A stretch of 64,000 nucleotides of DNA from Lysobacter ciconiae (GCF_015209725.1 NZ_CP063656.1:1-64000); one strand, 5' to 3'. Shown: positions 46,216 through 55,447, counted from the stretch's first letter. Numbers and translations: made by a program. Notes: generated from the sequence alone by a model not told the origin.

Positions 46216-46698
46216 TCAGGGGCCGTTATAGCTGTCCTGGGCACTGGACGGCGGCGGGATGGCATCCTCCAGCGCCGCCATTGCCTCGGCCGGCAGGGGC
46301 AGCAGCGCCCAGAACGCCACGTTGCGCTCGCGCCATTCCAGAGCAGCCTCGTTGAGGATCGCCAGCAGGGTGTCGAACTCGTCCGGCTGCGCCTCATGCC
46401 AGGCACTGCTGTTCTCGATCAGCAGCAGGTAACCCGGTGCCAGTAGCCACGACAGGTCGCCGAGGCAATCGGCCAGGGCGTCCCAGTTGCCGCCGAACCA
46501 GCCGGGGAAGGACAGGCCCTTGGCGATCCGCTCAAGCGCGTCGGCCTTCTCCGTGCAGCCCGCCAGGTCGACCCGCGCGATCGCGAAATCCAGCGAGGCG
46601 GCGGCATCCGCCATTGCGCCGCGGTCGCGTGCGTCGATGAAGAACGCGCGGGCTTGGTCGGGCTCCAGCAGCAGCGTGCGGAAGTCGGTCGGGATCAC
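46216..46698 (-). CDS. Barstar-like ribonuclease inhibitor
   Basis: The 160-residue protein has the barstar fold signature GLSFPGWFGGNWDALADCLGDLSWL, with the acidic residues that plug the RNase active site, then LLLIENSSAWH. Its ATG overlaps the stop of the upstream RNase gene by 4 bp (ATGA), so the two are translationally coupled. It has no signal peptide and would neutralise the RNase in the cytoplasm before export. It is longer than the ~90-residue barstar of Bacillus, by an N-terminal extension (about 40 residues) and a C-terminal tail. Confidence 0.88.
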   Translation of the reverse strand: MIPTDFRTLLLEPDQARAFFIDARDRGAMADAAASLDFAIARVDLAGCTEKADALERIAKGLSFPGWFGGNWDALADCLGDLSWLLAPGYLLLIENSSAWHEAQPDEFDTLLAILNEAALEWRERNVAFWALLPLPAEAMAALEDAIPPPSSAQDSYNGP

Positions 46699-47159
46699 GG
46701 CGTCACCTCGAACCGGCGGAAGCTGCCGTAGTGGTCGTCGGTGTAGAAGTATTCCGTCGGCGGATCGCCGCCGGTGACGATGCGTCGCGCGCCGCGGTCG
46801 GAAGCGCCCGGCGTCGGGACCGTGTACTCGCGGTAATGGCCGCGTGCTCGCTGTGGCAGCCGCCCTTCGCGGTTCTGGAACACGCCGTCGTCCTGGGGGT
46901 ACGCGTACGGCCCGCCGCGGGCAATCGCCTCCAGCACCGGCTGGGCCTCGCCGGGCAGGAATGCGGGAAAGCGGGTCTGCAGGCCACTCGATGGAGAAAC
47001 GGATGCCGGCGCATTGACGCTGTCAGCAGCCTCGCTGGAAGGCGCAGGCGATTGGCCGGTCGCGACAGGCGGCACGACCGGCGCCTGCCGGTACTGGGTC
47101 CACGACCACAGGCCGGCGACGATCACGGCGACCACCAGCCACAGGCGAGTGCGGTCCAT
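46695..47159 (-). CDS. Guanyl-specific ribonuclease (RNase Sa/barnase type), exported
   Basis: The 154-residue protein has an N-terminal membrane/signal segment (about residues 6-20), a Pro/Ser linker and an RNase domain from about 72. Catalytic residues of the RNase Sa type are visible: Glu111 (REYTV), Arg125 or 126 (GARRIV) and His143 (DDHYGSF). Such enzymes cut RNA after guanosine. It may stay anchored or be released. It is the first gene of the RNase-inhibitor pair. The role could be nutrient scavenging or competition; the sequence does not decide. Confidence 0.88.
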   Translation of the reverse strand: MDRTRLWLVVAVIVAGLWSWTQYRQAPVVPPVATGQSPAPSSEAADSVNAPASVSPSSGLQTRFPAFLPGEAQPVLEAIARGGPYAYPQDDGVFQNREGRLPQRARGHYREYTVPTPGASDRGARRIVTGGDPPTEYFYTDDHYGSFRRFEVTP

Positions 47160-47230
47160 CAGGCGCTTCCTTGGTGAATTGACCCGCCGAGTCTACCGCC
47201 TGACCCGTACCGGGCCAGGACGGAGCGCAC

Positions 47231-47527
47231 TCAGCCGCAGGCGGCCTGGTGGATCGCACCCGCGCTGTTGACGTGCAGGTTCAGCCGGTCGCCGCGATAG
47301 TCCAGCGTCACCGCCATGCCGGGCTCGATCACGCGGACATCGCGGCTGTAGCTCTCGAACCGGGCGCGTTCAACGACTTCCGGCGTGGCGGCCTGCCCGA
47401 TCACCCAGCCGATCGTATCGGTGGTGCACGACTCTCCGGTTTGTTGTGCCATCGGCGGAGGCGGCATGGTGGTGCAGGCGGCGGCAACAAGGACCAGCGT
47501 GGCGGCGGACAGCGCGGTACGGATCAT
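47231..47527 (-). CDS. I78-type peptidase-inhibitor-like lipoprotein
   Basis: The 98-residue protein has a GGAGAA ribosome-binding site and a lipobox ending AAAC (Cys18). The mature part matches the I78 inhibitor pattern (IGWVIGQAATPEVVERARFES, then VRVIEPGMAVTLDYRGDRLNL and a final Cys-Gly). Members of this family inhibit serine proteases or are of unknown function. It is on the minus strand between the mrf genes and the RNase pair. Confidence 0.8.
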   Translation of the reverse strand: MIRTALSAATLVLVAAACTTMPPPPMAQQTGESCTTDTIGWVIGQAATPEVVERARFESYSRDVRVIEPGMAVTLDYRGDRLNLHVNSAGAIHQAACG

Positions 47528-47574
47528 CGGGTTCTCCAGTCGGCGGCATTCCACAGATCGTGCCCGCCGCGTCG

Positions 47575-48510
47575 TTAGGATGCGGTAAACACCTCGCCGG
47601 CCGCCTCCGCCTCCGCGTCCACCAGTCGCAGGATCAGTTGCGCCAGCGTCACCACGTCCTGGTGGTTGTGGGCGCACACCCGGCGCAGCAGCGAGGACGG
47701 GCCGCCGCGCAGATAGGACAGCCACGCGGCCGGGGCTTCGGAGCCGGGCAGGTCGTCCTCGCGAACGATGCCCAGCAGCTCGCGCTCGATTGTCGCCAGC
47801 CGGCAGTTCTCCCACACGCCGCGATAGCGGCGACGGGTCGGGAACAGCAGGTCGACGTGGTCCAGGCCGGTGATCGGATCGCCCATGCGTGCCAGCCGGT
47901 AGCGCGTCTTCAGCAGCGGCGCGTCGTAGCAGCGGCCGTTGTAGCTCGACAGGACCGTGTCCGGGCCGAGCCAGTCGGTGAAGGTCTGCAGCATCAAAGG
48001 CTCGGCGGCCAGGGTCGTTATCAGCAACTGGCGGATGCGCAGGCCGTCGCCGTGGACCGGATCGTGATGCCAGTCGGCCGCGCCGATCTGGAACGCGCGG
48101 GTGCCGGTGCCGCCGGCCAGTCCCGTGGTCTCGGTATCGAAGAACAGCAGGTGGCGCGGATCGACCGCTTCGCCGTGGCGCTTGGCAAAGTCCAGCGCCA
48201 GCGTGGTGGTCGGCGCGGGAAAGGCGACGTGCGACTGGATCAGGCGCAGGCCGGGCGCTATTTCCTCCCCTGGCAGCGCGCGGTCGATCGGGCCGGCGGG
48301 GTAGTTCATGTAGGCCGGCTTGCGCTCGCGAACGCCCAGCAGGCGGCGCAGCGATTCGATCGAGGTGTGGCGCGGCGGCGCAGGGCCGGCAGCGGCTGCG
48401 TCTACCGCTCGGGGAGCTGCCGCCGTGACGGCCGGCGGAGCTGGCGTCCCTCGGACCTGACCACCGGCCTGCCTCCGCAACGCGCGCAACTTGTCCGGAT
48501 TGATGCTCAC
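47575..48510 (-). CDS. mrfB: RNase H-like exonuclease, MrfB/YprB family
   Basis: The 311-residue protein starts at a GTG that overlaps the upstream helicase stop by 4 bp (GTGA). After a Pro/Ala-rich N-terminus, the DEDD-type exonuclease motifs are visible: FFDTETTGLAGGTG (Asp, Glu), SSYNGRCYDAPLL (Asp) and HNHQDVVTL (His/Asp). In Bacillus subtilis, MrfA and MrfB act together in repair of mitomycin C damage independently of UvrABC. The coupled gene order supports the same pairing here. Confidence 0.85.
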   Translation of the reverse strand: MSINPDKLRALRRQAGGQVRGTPAPPAVTAAAPRAVDAAAAGPAPPRHTSIESLRRLLGVRERKPAYMNYPAGPIDRALPGEEIAPGLRLIQSHVAFPAPTTTLALDFAKRHGEAVDPRHLLFFDTETTGLAGGTGTRAFQIGAADWHHDPVHGDGLRIRQLLITTLAAEPLMLQTFTDWLGPDTVLSSYNGRCYDAPLLKTRYRLARMGDPITGLDHVDLLFPTRRRYRGVWENCRLATIERELLGIVREDDLPGSEAPAAWLSYLRGGPSSLLRRVCAHNHQDVVTLAQLILRLVDAEAEAAGEVFTAS

Positions 48511-51014
48511 GCCTCGGTCGCCTCCAGTGATTCTTTTGCCTGCAGCAACTCCAGCACGCGCACCGCCAGCGACTTGGGCGTGGCCTCGTCGCCGCCCTCG
48601 TCCGCCGCCAGGATGGGACCGACACAGGCCGGGCAGCCGGACCTGCAGTCGCAACGCCCGACCAGTTCGGACGCGCGCCGGACCAACTCAGCTTGGCGGT
48701 TCCACAGCGGCTCGCTGAGACCCACGCCGCCGGGGAAGTTGTCGTACAGATAGATGGTCGGCACGAACTGGCGCACCTCGATCATCTCCTCGTTGGCGTG
48801 GGTCAGGCGGTGGTTGGTGTCCTCGTCATCCAGAATGCTGCTGTCCTCGATCCCGCGCAGCGTGCCGCGGCCCTTGCTGTCGGCGGTGGCAAACCACGCG
48901 CCATCGCCGTTGCCGATCGCCTTTTGCAGGTCGCGCGCGTCGGCCATCACCGCCACCGTGGCCACGACGTGGAGCGCGTAACCTGCGCCCAGGAAGCCGT
49001 CCAGCGCGTCCTGCCGCGACGAAAACCACGCCAGCAGCGTCGCCTGCGGCAACTGCCACCAGGCCGCGGTGGTGTGCAGTTCCTGGTCGGGCAGGTTGAC
49101 CGGGCCGTAGCCGATGTTCTCGTGGGTGTAGTAGCGGATCTTCTTGTAGCCCGACACGCGGCGCACCACGTGCACCTCGCCGTGGCTGGCCTCGCCGCGG
49201 CCGGCCGCCTCGCCCTCGAAACGCTCCAGCACCTTGAGCTTGGTGTAGTCAATGGAGTCGGTGTAGTAGTCCACGAAGGTGCGCACCACGTAGGCCTTGC
49301 GGCCTTCCCAGTCCAGCCGCTCGACCTGGAAGGGCGTGGACTGGACCATGTGGATCGCGCCCTCGTACAGGGTCAGCGCGGCGGCCGAATAGTCGACCTC
49401 GGCGATGATCTGCTGCTTGCCGCCGGTCTTGTCGACGACCACGAAGTTGCCATCGGCGACCGCCCGCAACGAGACCGATCCGGCCGGATAGCTGTCGGCG
49501 ATCCACTCCCAGCGATCGCCTTCCCTGTGCACCACGTCGGTCTCGGCCAGCGCCTCCAGGAACACGTCCGGATCGATCGGGCCGAAGCCCTCGCCGACCA
49601 CGAATGGCAGTTCGAAGGCCGCGCAGCGGATGTGGTCGAACAGGATCAGCGGCTGGTCCGGCGCGACCCGCGCGTGTTCCGGCGACGCATCGGCGAAGAA
49701 GTCCGGATGCCGCACCACGTACTGGTCCAGCGGCTGCGAGCTGGCGACCAGCACGCCCAGGGCCGGCTGCTGGCGACGGCCGGCGCGGCCGAAGCGCTGC
49801 CAGGTCGCTGCCACCGAGCCGGGATAGCCGTTGAGCACCACCACGTCGAGCGCGCCGATGTCCACGCCCAACTCCAGCGCGGAGGTCGAGATGATGCCGT
49901 CGATGTTGCCTGCGCGCATGTCGCGCTCGGCCGCGCGGCGCTCGGTCGGCAGGTAGCCGCCGCGATACGCGCGGATGCGTGGCGGCTTGCGCGGGTCGTG
50001 GTCGAAGATGTCCTTGAGGTACTTGGTCAGCACCTCGACCATCAGCCGGCTCTGCGCGAACACCAGCGTCTTCAGCCCGCTCTTGATCGCGATGCGGGCG
50101 ATGCGGTTGCTCTGCGAACGCGCCGAGGCGCGCAGGCCCAGATCGGCGTTCACCACCGGCGGATTCCACAGCAGCACGTGCTTGTCGCCACTGGGTGCAC
50201 CTGACTCGGTGATGGCCGTGACCGGTGCTTCAATCAATGCCTCACAGTGCGCCTGCGGGTTGCCGATGGTCGCCGAGCAGAGGATGAATTGCGGGCTGAC
50301 GCCATAGAACGCGCAGATCCGCTTGAGCCGGCGCAGCACGTTGGTGACGTGACTGCCGAACACGCCGCGGTAGGTGTGCACCTCGTCGATGACGACGTAG
50401 CGCAGGTTCTCGAAGAACTGCGCCCACTTGGTGTGATGCGGCAGGATCGCCTGGTGCAGCATGTCCGGGTTGCTGACCACGATATCGCCGTGCAGGCGGA
50501 TCGCCTGGCGGGCGTCGCCGGGGGTATCGCCGTCGAAGGTGAATGCCTTGACCCCAAGGTCGCCAGCGCGGTTGAGCTCCAGCAGCTCGGCCACCTGGTC
50601 CTGCGCCAAGGCCTTGGTCGGGAACAGGAATAGCGCCTTGGCCTTGCCCGTCATCGCCGCGCTTACTACCGGCAAGGTGTAGCAAAGCGACTTGCCCGAC
50701 GCGGTCGGGGTGACGATGGCGACGTGCTCGCCGCGCTGCGTGGCGTCCCACGCCTCGGCCTGGTGCGAGTACAGCTGCTCGATGCCGCGGTCCTTGAGTG
50801 CGGACTTCAGCGCCGCCGGCACGTCCTCCGGGATCGGCGCATACGAGCCCTCGCGACCCGGAATGGTGAAGCTGCCGGTGATGCGGTCCGCGTAGCGCCG
50901 CTCCAACCGCTGGCCCAGCAATGCGCCATCGCGGGACGGGCGACCGTCGGTGGTCGACAGCGCCTGTTCGCTGGCGGCGGTGCGGGGAGCAAGAGCGTAG
51001 GACATGGCGGCCAT
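48507..51014 (-). CDS. mrfA: DEAD/DEAH helicase with zinc-binding C-terminus, MrfA/YprA family
   Basis: The 835-residue superfamily 2 helicase has the Q-motif region YSHQAEAWDA, Walker A TPTASGKSL, motif II IDEVHTY, motif III CSATIG and motif VI QRFGRAGRR. The C-terminal DUF1998 region contains the four-Cys metal motif CDCRSGCPACVG, diagnostic of MrfA. It is expected to be a 3'-to-5' translocating helicase in cross-link repair with MrfB. Alternative start at 51005 (MSYALAPRT). It is the first gene of the pair. Confidence 0.9.
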   Translation of the reverse strand: MAAMSYALAPRTAASEQALSTTDGRPSRDGALLGQRLERRYADRITGSFTIPGREGSYAPIPEDVPAALKSALKDRGIEQLYSHQAEAWDATQRGEHVAIVTPTASGKSLCYTLPVVSAAMTGKAKALFLFPTKALAQDQVAELLELNRAGDLGVKAFTFDGDTPGDARQAIRLHGDIVVSNPDMLHQAILPHHTKWAQFFENLRYVVIDEVHTYRGVFGSHVTNVLRRLKRICAFYGVSPQFILCSATIGNPQAHCEALIEAPVTAITESGAPSGDKHVLLWNPPVVNADLGLRASARSQSNRIARIAIKSGLKTLVFAQSRLMVEVLTKYLKDIFDHDPRKPPRIRAYRGGYLPTERRAAERDMRAGNIDGIISTSALELGVDIGALDVVVLNGYPGSVAATWQRFGRAGRRQQPALGVLVASSQPLDQYVVRHPDFFADASPEHARVAPDQPLILFDHIRCAAFELPFVVGEGFGPIDPDVFLEALAETDVVHREGDRWEWIADSYPAGSVSLRAVADGNFVVVDKTGGKQQIIAEVDYSAAALTLYEGAIHMVQSTPFQVERLDWEGRKAYVVRTFVDYYTDSIDYTKLKVLERFEGEAAGRGEASHGEVHVVRRVSGYKKIRYYTHENIGYGPVNLPDQELHTTAAWWQLPQATLLAWFSSRQDALDGFLGAGYALHVVATVAVMADARDLQKAIGNGDGAWFATADSKGRGTLRGIEDSSILDDEDTNHRLTHANEEMIEVRQFVPTIYLYDNFPGGVGLSEPLWNRQAELVRRASELVGRCDCRSGCPACVGPILAADEGGDEATPKSLAVRVLELLQAKESLEATEA

Positions 51015-51184
51015 CGTGATGAAAGGGCGCCATGGGAGCATGGGGTGGTCTCAGTGGGTGAGACGGTTGACCCACCACCGAAAGGTCGCCACTTCCGACT
51101 CTCACCAGCGCTTGGCCCTCCAGCACATAGGAGGATCCCGCTTCCTGCAGGACCACCCTGACATCGGCCGGCGCAATGCCGCTA

Positions 51185-51751
51185 CTATTCTATGACTATG
51201 CGGTTGCTGTCAGAAATCTTTACCTTATGCGGGACTATGTGGAAATCCGGAGGCGCTGTAGATTTAAATTCCGCGATATACGGAGCCGGCAGGAGATTAA
51301 CAGCGTTCTTAGGGTGGTCGCCACCGTCCGAAACCAAGGAGATGTCGCTCAGACAGCTCTGCAAAAGTATGTGGTCCACAAGAGTCGCGGTTTTGCCGTT
51401 GATCCCGATCAGCAGTATATGATCTTCATACCCAGCACCACATCGCCCTTCTGGATTGTCGGCGGCAGAACTCATCCGAACGATTGCTGAAAATGCGTGC
51501 AATCCGTCACGCGTGCGGAACTCGTCAGTCAGTGAGAATGCCTCTTCGGCTTCTGCCAGATAACTAATAAGTTCCTTGTCGGCGTAAAGGATATCTTCGT
51601 TTACCCGTGAATGCTCGTGCAGCGAAGGGCTCTTGTTATAGGCGATGTTAATTTCCGTCCCGGCTGGCAGGCGAAATCTGTAGTTCGGGAGTTGAGGATG
51701 TTGGACGCATCCTGCACAGAGTAATGCAATCGACAGGATCCTAGTCTTCAT
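51185..51751 (-). CDS. Lipoprotein, probable immunity protein of the T6SS effector
   Basis: The 188-residue precursor has a lipobox ALLCAGC (Cys15), so it should be lipid-anchored in the periplasm. Beyond that no known domain was recognised. Its start overlaps the end of the effector gene by 11 bp on the same strand. A periplasmic lipoprotein immediately downstream of a cell-wall-acting effector is the usual layout of an immunity gene. Its low G+C matches the effector. Function is inferred from context only. Confidence 0.65.
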   Translation of the reverse strand: MKTRILSIALLCAGCVQHPQLPNYRFRLPAGTEINIAYNKSPSLHEHSRVNEDILYADKELISYLAEAEEAFSLTDEFRTRDGLHAFSAIVRMSSAADNPEGRCGAGYEDHILLIGINGKTATLVDHILLQSCLSDISLVSDGGDHPKNAVNLLPAPYIAEFKSTAPPDFHIVPHKVKISDSNRIVIE

Positions 51752-52730
51752 CGAGGTGATCTGCATAGCATATGCCGGTATATTTCCACTTGTTAGCCGC
51801 TGCCTTGTCTCTCTTGGGGTTTGCATCCCGAGTGCGCAGCTCTGCTGCTGTTTTACCTTCGTTCTCCGTATGCGTAATATCCCAGCCTATATTTCCCGTT
51901 TTTGAGTCACAGAGGATATCTTCGTTACGCTCCCATTTTCCCATCGCTTCGTCCCACCGATGATACCCACCCCCGTTCCAACGCGACCAGGTTTCCAACT
52001 CTAACTGTTTGCTCGTATAGGATCGCGAGTTCTTTCCCAAGAAGCTCTTGGCAGCTCTTTGTTTTTCTTGATACAAGGAGCAGCCGCCTTTGATGTTTTC
52101 CTTCCAGTTCCACATTTGTTCGAAGTCTGGAGCGGGATTGGTCATCTGCGTAAGGCCATATCCTCCGTCAAATGAAAGTAGCGGCTCACCATCTGCCTCA
52201 ATGAAGTTTTTGAAGGAGCTTTCCTTGTCGATTATTTTATCAAAGCCAGCCACATCGGATATTTCCTTCAAATAGCTCAGGACCCTTTCCGCTCCAGGGT
52301 TTTTTCCTCTTATGTGGACTGACCGCTCGAAGCTCTGAGAGCCGGCGTCAACCTTTACTGTCAGCTTTCCACCCACCACCTTTTCTCCGAGGTTGGCGAT
52401 CCATTTTTTATCCTCTGAAGCATGCTTTCCACTTTCTGAAAGCGTTCGAATTGTTTTTTCTTTTCTCGCACCTGTTTCACGGGTACGCTGTCTGGCTTCC
52501 CAGATGAGTTGCCATGACCATTTATAAGGTCCCGCCGCATCTGTCTCGATCTCAAATTGTATCGTTGGGAATACAGCGTCTTCACTGATAAAATAGACCT
52601 TCTGAGCGGTCGGCGAAACCCACTTCCCTTTATCTGTCGTGACTATCACCTTCACGAGCGAGTTGGGCTGTGAGTTTGTAGCGGCTGATTGCGGCGCGGT
52701 CCGCGTTGCCAGTGTCCTGATTTTATTCAT
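51741..52730 (-). CDS. Putative T6SS effector, lytic-transglycosylase-like
   Basis: The 329-residue protein has no signal peptide. The N-terminal ~150 residues are beta-rich, Ig-like (VKVIVTTDKGKWVSPTAQKVYFI). The C-terminal half has a lysozyme-type pattern: catalytic Glu170 in KIIDKESSF and GGYGLTQMTNPAP at 189-201, then a helical region (CSLYQEKQRAAKSFL). It overlaps the end of vgrG by 4 bp. G+C is far lower than its surroundings (one counted 60-base line at 52201 has 23 G/C), a sign of transfer. It is predicted to cut peptidoglycan of target cells after VgrG delivery. Confidence 0.72.
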   Translation of the reverse strand: MNKIRTLATRTAPQSAATNSQPNSLVKVIVTTDKGKWVSPTAQKVYFISEDAVFPTIQFEIETDAAGPYKWSWQLIWEARQRTRETGARKEKTIRTLSESGKHASEDKKWIANLGEKVVGGKLTVKVDAGSQSFERSVHIRGKNPGAERVLSYLKEISDVAGFDKIIDKESSFKNFIEADGEPLLSFDGGYGLTQMTNPAPDFEQMWNWKENIKGGCSLYQEKQRAAKSFLGKNSRSYTSKQLELETWSRWNGGGYHRWDEAMGKWERNEDILCDSKTGNIGWDITHTENEGKTAAELRTRDANPKRDKAAANKWKYTGICYADHLDED

Positions 52731-55447
52731 CGGATGGTGATGTCCTTATCTTTCGATGGCGCAATAATGCTTAGCGTCAATCCTGTGACGCTTCGCGTGT
52801 ATACTCTCTCGGTAAGGCCGTCGCTGTCCGTTACGCCTTCCCAATATTGCCCGTCCTGTCCGGCGATCCGATAATGAGCTCCGACTAGCGGGGTATTTTC
52901 GTCGTCGTTGACGACGCGGAACTGCTCGCTGAACATCTGGGCCAAGCTAATCGGGAGTGGCGGAATAGTGTTTTTCGCCTTCGCCCCACCGGCAAACGGC
53001 ACCTGCCCCGCCTTAACGCGAAACTCCCCTGGGCACGCGAACGTGATATCGCCACCCTCCAGGGTTATCCGGCTCTGACCGGCCTGCAGGATAATCTTCT
53101 CCTTGGCGAGCACGTCGATGCGCTCATCACTGGCGTTGATGGTGACCGACTGGTCCGCCAGTACCTCCAGTTTCCCCGTGTTGGCCTGCAGGCTGATCGG
53201 GCCGTCAGCGGCGATCGACTTGATCGGGCCGCGCTGGGCGAACAGGGCCAGTTGGCCGCCGGCCACCCCCGCAAAGGTCTGGCCTGCGGCGATGTGGGCG
53301 TCCTGCTGGGTGGTCAGGTGCAGGTTGCCGCCGGCATACGCCAGTGCACTTTTGGGTGTTGCAAGGGCGATCGCATCCGGGCCTTCCACGAACAGCAGCG
53401 GCGTGGCCAGCCGCTCGACAGGATCGCCGCCGTCACGCTGACCACCTGCGGGCTTGGTCGCGGCTTGGCCGTTTACGGCGCCGCTGTAATGGCCGTCCTG
53501 CTCGGGATCGACCGCGGCGAGGAGGTCGGTCTGGCGTTCGTTGGCGCGCAGCGGCGCGACCTGCGCTATGCCGACCGCGTCATCCAGCGCCTGCGCGGTG
53601 CGCTGCGCACCCTTGAGCTGGGCGACGGCTTCGGTCACGTCCATCTGGGTCGAGGCGCCTTCCTGGCGCGCGGTGGTCGACAGCAGCATGCCCTGGCCGG
53701 CGCGCACGTTGGCCCAGCCCAGCGTCGCCAGATCGAAGCCCGATCCACGCACCCCGCTGCGGCGGGCGTTGTCGTGGTCGATCAGGTATCCCAGTTCCAG
53801 TCGGCTGTCGGCCAAGCTGGTGTGCAGGCGCTGGCGCAGCTGGCCGGGAGCGTCATCCATCACCCATTGCTGGGTGCCGCCGCCGTCCAGGCTCTGGGTG
53901 TGCAGGCCGCTGAGGGTGCCGGGGTGGTTGCTGGCATCGGCCAGCGCGAACGGCGGGGCGACGTTCCCGTTGTAGAGCTGGCCGGTGATGACGGGCTGGT
54001 CGATGTCGCTGTGCAGGAACTCGACCAGAACCTCGCTGCCGACGCGGGGCAGGGCGTGGCTGCCCCAGTTGGGTCCGGCCATCCACTCGGCCACGCGCAC
54101 CCAGGTGCCGCTGGTGTGATCGCCGGGGGCGTGACCGTCGGGATTGGCGTGGGAAGCTGTGTCGGTCAGGCCGCCGGTGTTGGGCGCGGTGCCGCGTTGC
54201 CACGGGAACTGGATCCGCACCTGATGGTCTCGGGTGGAGGTAACGGCCGATTCGGGAAGGCCGACCACCATCGCGGTCTGCAGCCCCGGAGCCGACGGTT
54301 TGTAGCGGGCGACCGGCACCACCGGGGTCCCCGAGGTAACGGCGAGAAACCGGTTGCGGTAGTTGCCGCGCTCGATATCGCCGGCGTGGCCCAGCAGTTC
54401 GACGACGCCACTGTCCAGGTTGTTGGCGGCGCGGTGCTCGATCACCAGCGGCAGGAACGCCTGCCCGGACAGGTCAGGGTGCTGGGTCAGGGTGAAGGCG
54501 AAGCCCGACGCCATGCTGCGGGCGCTGCCGGCGCCGGCATGCAGGCGCTGCGGCAGGCGCAGCGCGTCCAGTTGCAGGGCCGCGTGCTGGTCGGCGTCGC
54601 TGCGGGTGGCAAAGCGTCCGCCGCGTGGCGCGGAGAACGACTCCAGTGCCGGAGCGTTCGGGCCGGCCGGTGCAGCCGTAGCGATGGCCGCGACCGCTTC
54701 GACCTGCTCGGGCTGCCAGCTGGCGACGGCCAGGATGCTCGCCGTGCCATGGCGCTGCTCGCTGAAACGCTGGATGGCATCGGTCGCTTCAGTCGCGTCG
54801 CTGCGGTGGAAGCGCAGGGTCGGCTCAGTGGCTTCGGGCACGCTCGCGTCGCGATCAAAGACCACCAGGGTGGCGCCGCCATCGTTGTTCTGCGAGTGCT
54901 CAAAGCGCCACGCCAGCCCGGCATCGGCCAGCAGACGGAACACGAATTCGTGGTCGCTCTCGCGGTACTGGGTAGTGATGGGGTAGACCGGCAGCGACCG
55001 GGTGACATCGACTCGCAGCGCCGCCTGCGGATAATCGTCCAGCACCCGCTCCATAACTCCCAGCGCGTCCAAATCCTGGAACATCAGCGCATTGCGGCGC
55101 AGCTTCAAGAACGCGGTCCACGGTTCCATCACCAGGCGGTAGCGGGCCAGTCCGCCGTCGCTGCCCAGGACCGCCACGTGGGTGCAGTGGCCGTGCCAGT
55201 GGCGCAGACGGCCATTGGCCAGGCGCAGGCGCAGTGACATCGTCTGGCCGAGCAGCGCTCCGGCGTCCAGAAAGGCGTCGGTGGACAGGCAGTCCACGGT
55301 GAAACGGAAATCGTCGCAGACCGCCTCGCGGCCTTCGAAGCGCTCGACCACCAGCGCGTCGGGCAGCGCGGTGGAAAGCTCGATCAGTCGCTGGTCCTGC
55401 GAGACCCGGGCCAGTGCACGGGAGACAGCCTGGATATCCATATCCAT
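52727..55447 (-). CDS. vgrG: Type VI secretion spike protein VgrG
   Basis: VgrG is the trimeric puncturing tip of the type VI secretion needle. The 906-residue protein starts at an ATG with AAAGG upstream. It has the gp27-like base (QDQRLIELSTALPDALVVERFEG), the gp5-like OB segment (GLQTAMVVGLP, VRIQFPWQRG, WVRVAEWMAGPNWGSHALPRVGSEVLVEFLHSD), and a DUF2345 beta-helix region (about 690-840). A C-terminal transthyretin-like tail (about 845-906; PLVGAHYRIAGQDGQYWEGVTDSDGLTE) probably binds the downstream effector. The last ~70 codons are AT-richer than the rest. No other T6SS structural gene is in the window. Confidence 0.93.
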   Translation of the reverse strand: MDMDIQAVSRALARVSQDQRLIELSTALPDALVVERFEGREAVCDDFRFTVDCLSTDAFLDAGALLGQTMSLRLRLANGRLRHWHGHCTHVAVLGSDGGLARYRLVMEPWTAFLKLRRNALMFQDLDALGVMERVLDDYPQAALRVDVTRSLPVYPITTQYRESDHEFVFRLLADAGLAWRFEHSQNNDGGATLVVFDRDASVPEATEPTLRFHRSDATEATDAIQRFSEQRHGTASILAVASWQPEQVEAVAAIATAAPAGPNAPALESFSAPRGGRFATRSDADQHAALQLDALRLPQRLHAGAGSARSMASGFAFTLTQHPDLSGQAFLPLVIEHRAANNLDSGVVELLGHAGDIERGNYRNRFLAVTSGTPVVPVARYKPSAPGLQTAMVVGLPESAVTSTRDHQVRIQFPWQRGTAPNTGGLTDTASHANPDGHAPGDHTSGTWVRVAEWMAGPNWGSHALPRVGSEVLVEFLHSDIDQPVITGQLYNGNVAPPFALADASNHPGTLSGLHTQSLDGGGTQQWVMDDAPGQLRQRLHTSLADSRLELGYLIDHDNARRSGVRGSGFDLATLGWANVRAGQGMLLSTTARQEGASTQMDVTEAVAQLKGAQRTAQALDDAVGIAQVAPLRANERQTDLLAAVDPEQDGHYSGAVNGQAATKPAGGQRDGGDPVERLATPLLFVEGPDAIALATPKSALAYAGGNLHLTTQQDAHIAAGQTFAGVAGGQLALFAQRGPIKSIAADGPISLQANTGKLEVLADQSVTINASDERIDVLAKEKIILQAGQSRITLEGGDITFACPGEFRVKAGQVPFAGGAKAKNTIPPLPISLAQMFSEQFRVVNDDENTPLVGAHYRIAGQDGQYWEGVTDSDGLTERVYTRSVTGLTLSIIAPSKDKDITIR

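Noticed and set aside
53252..55237. A 661-codon plus-strand open frame opposite vgrG
   Set aside because: Same reason: it shadows the VgrG frame, with Gly/Gln/Arg-rich composition typical of antisense translation.
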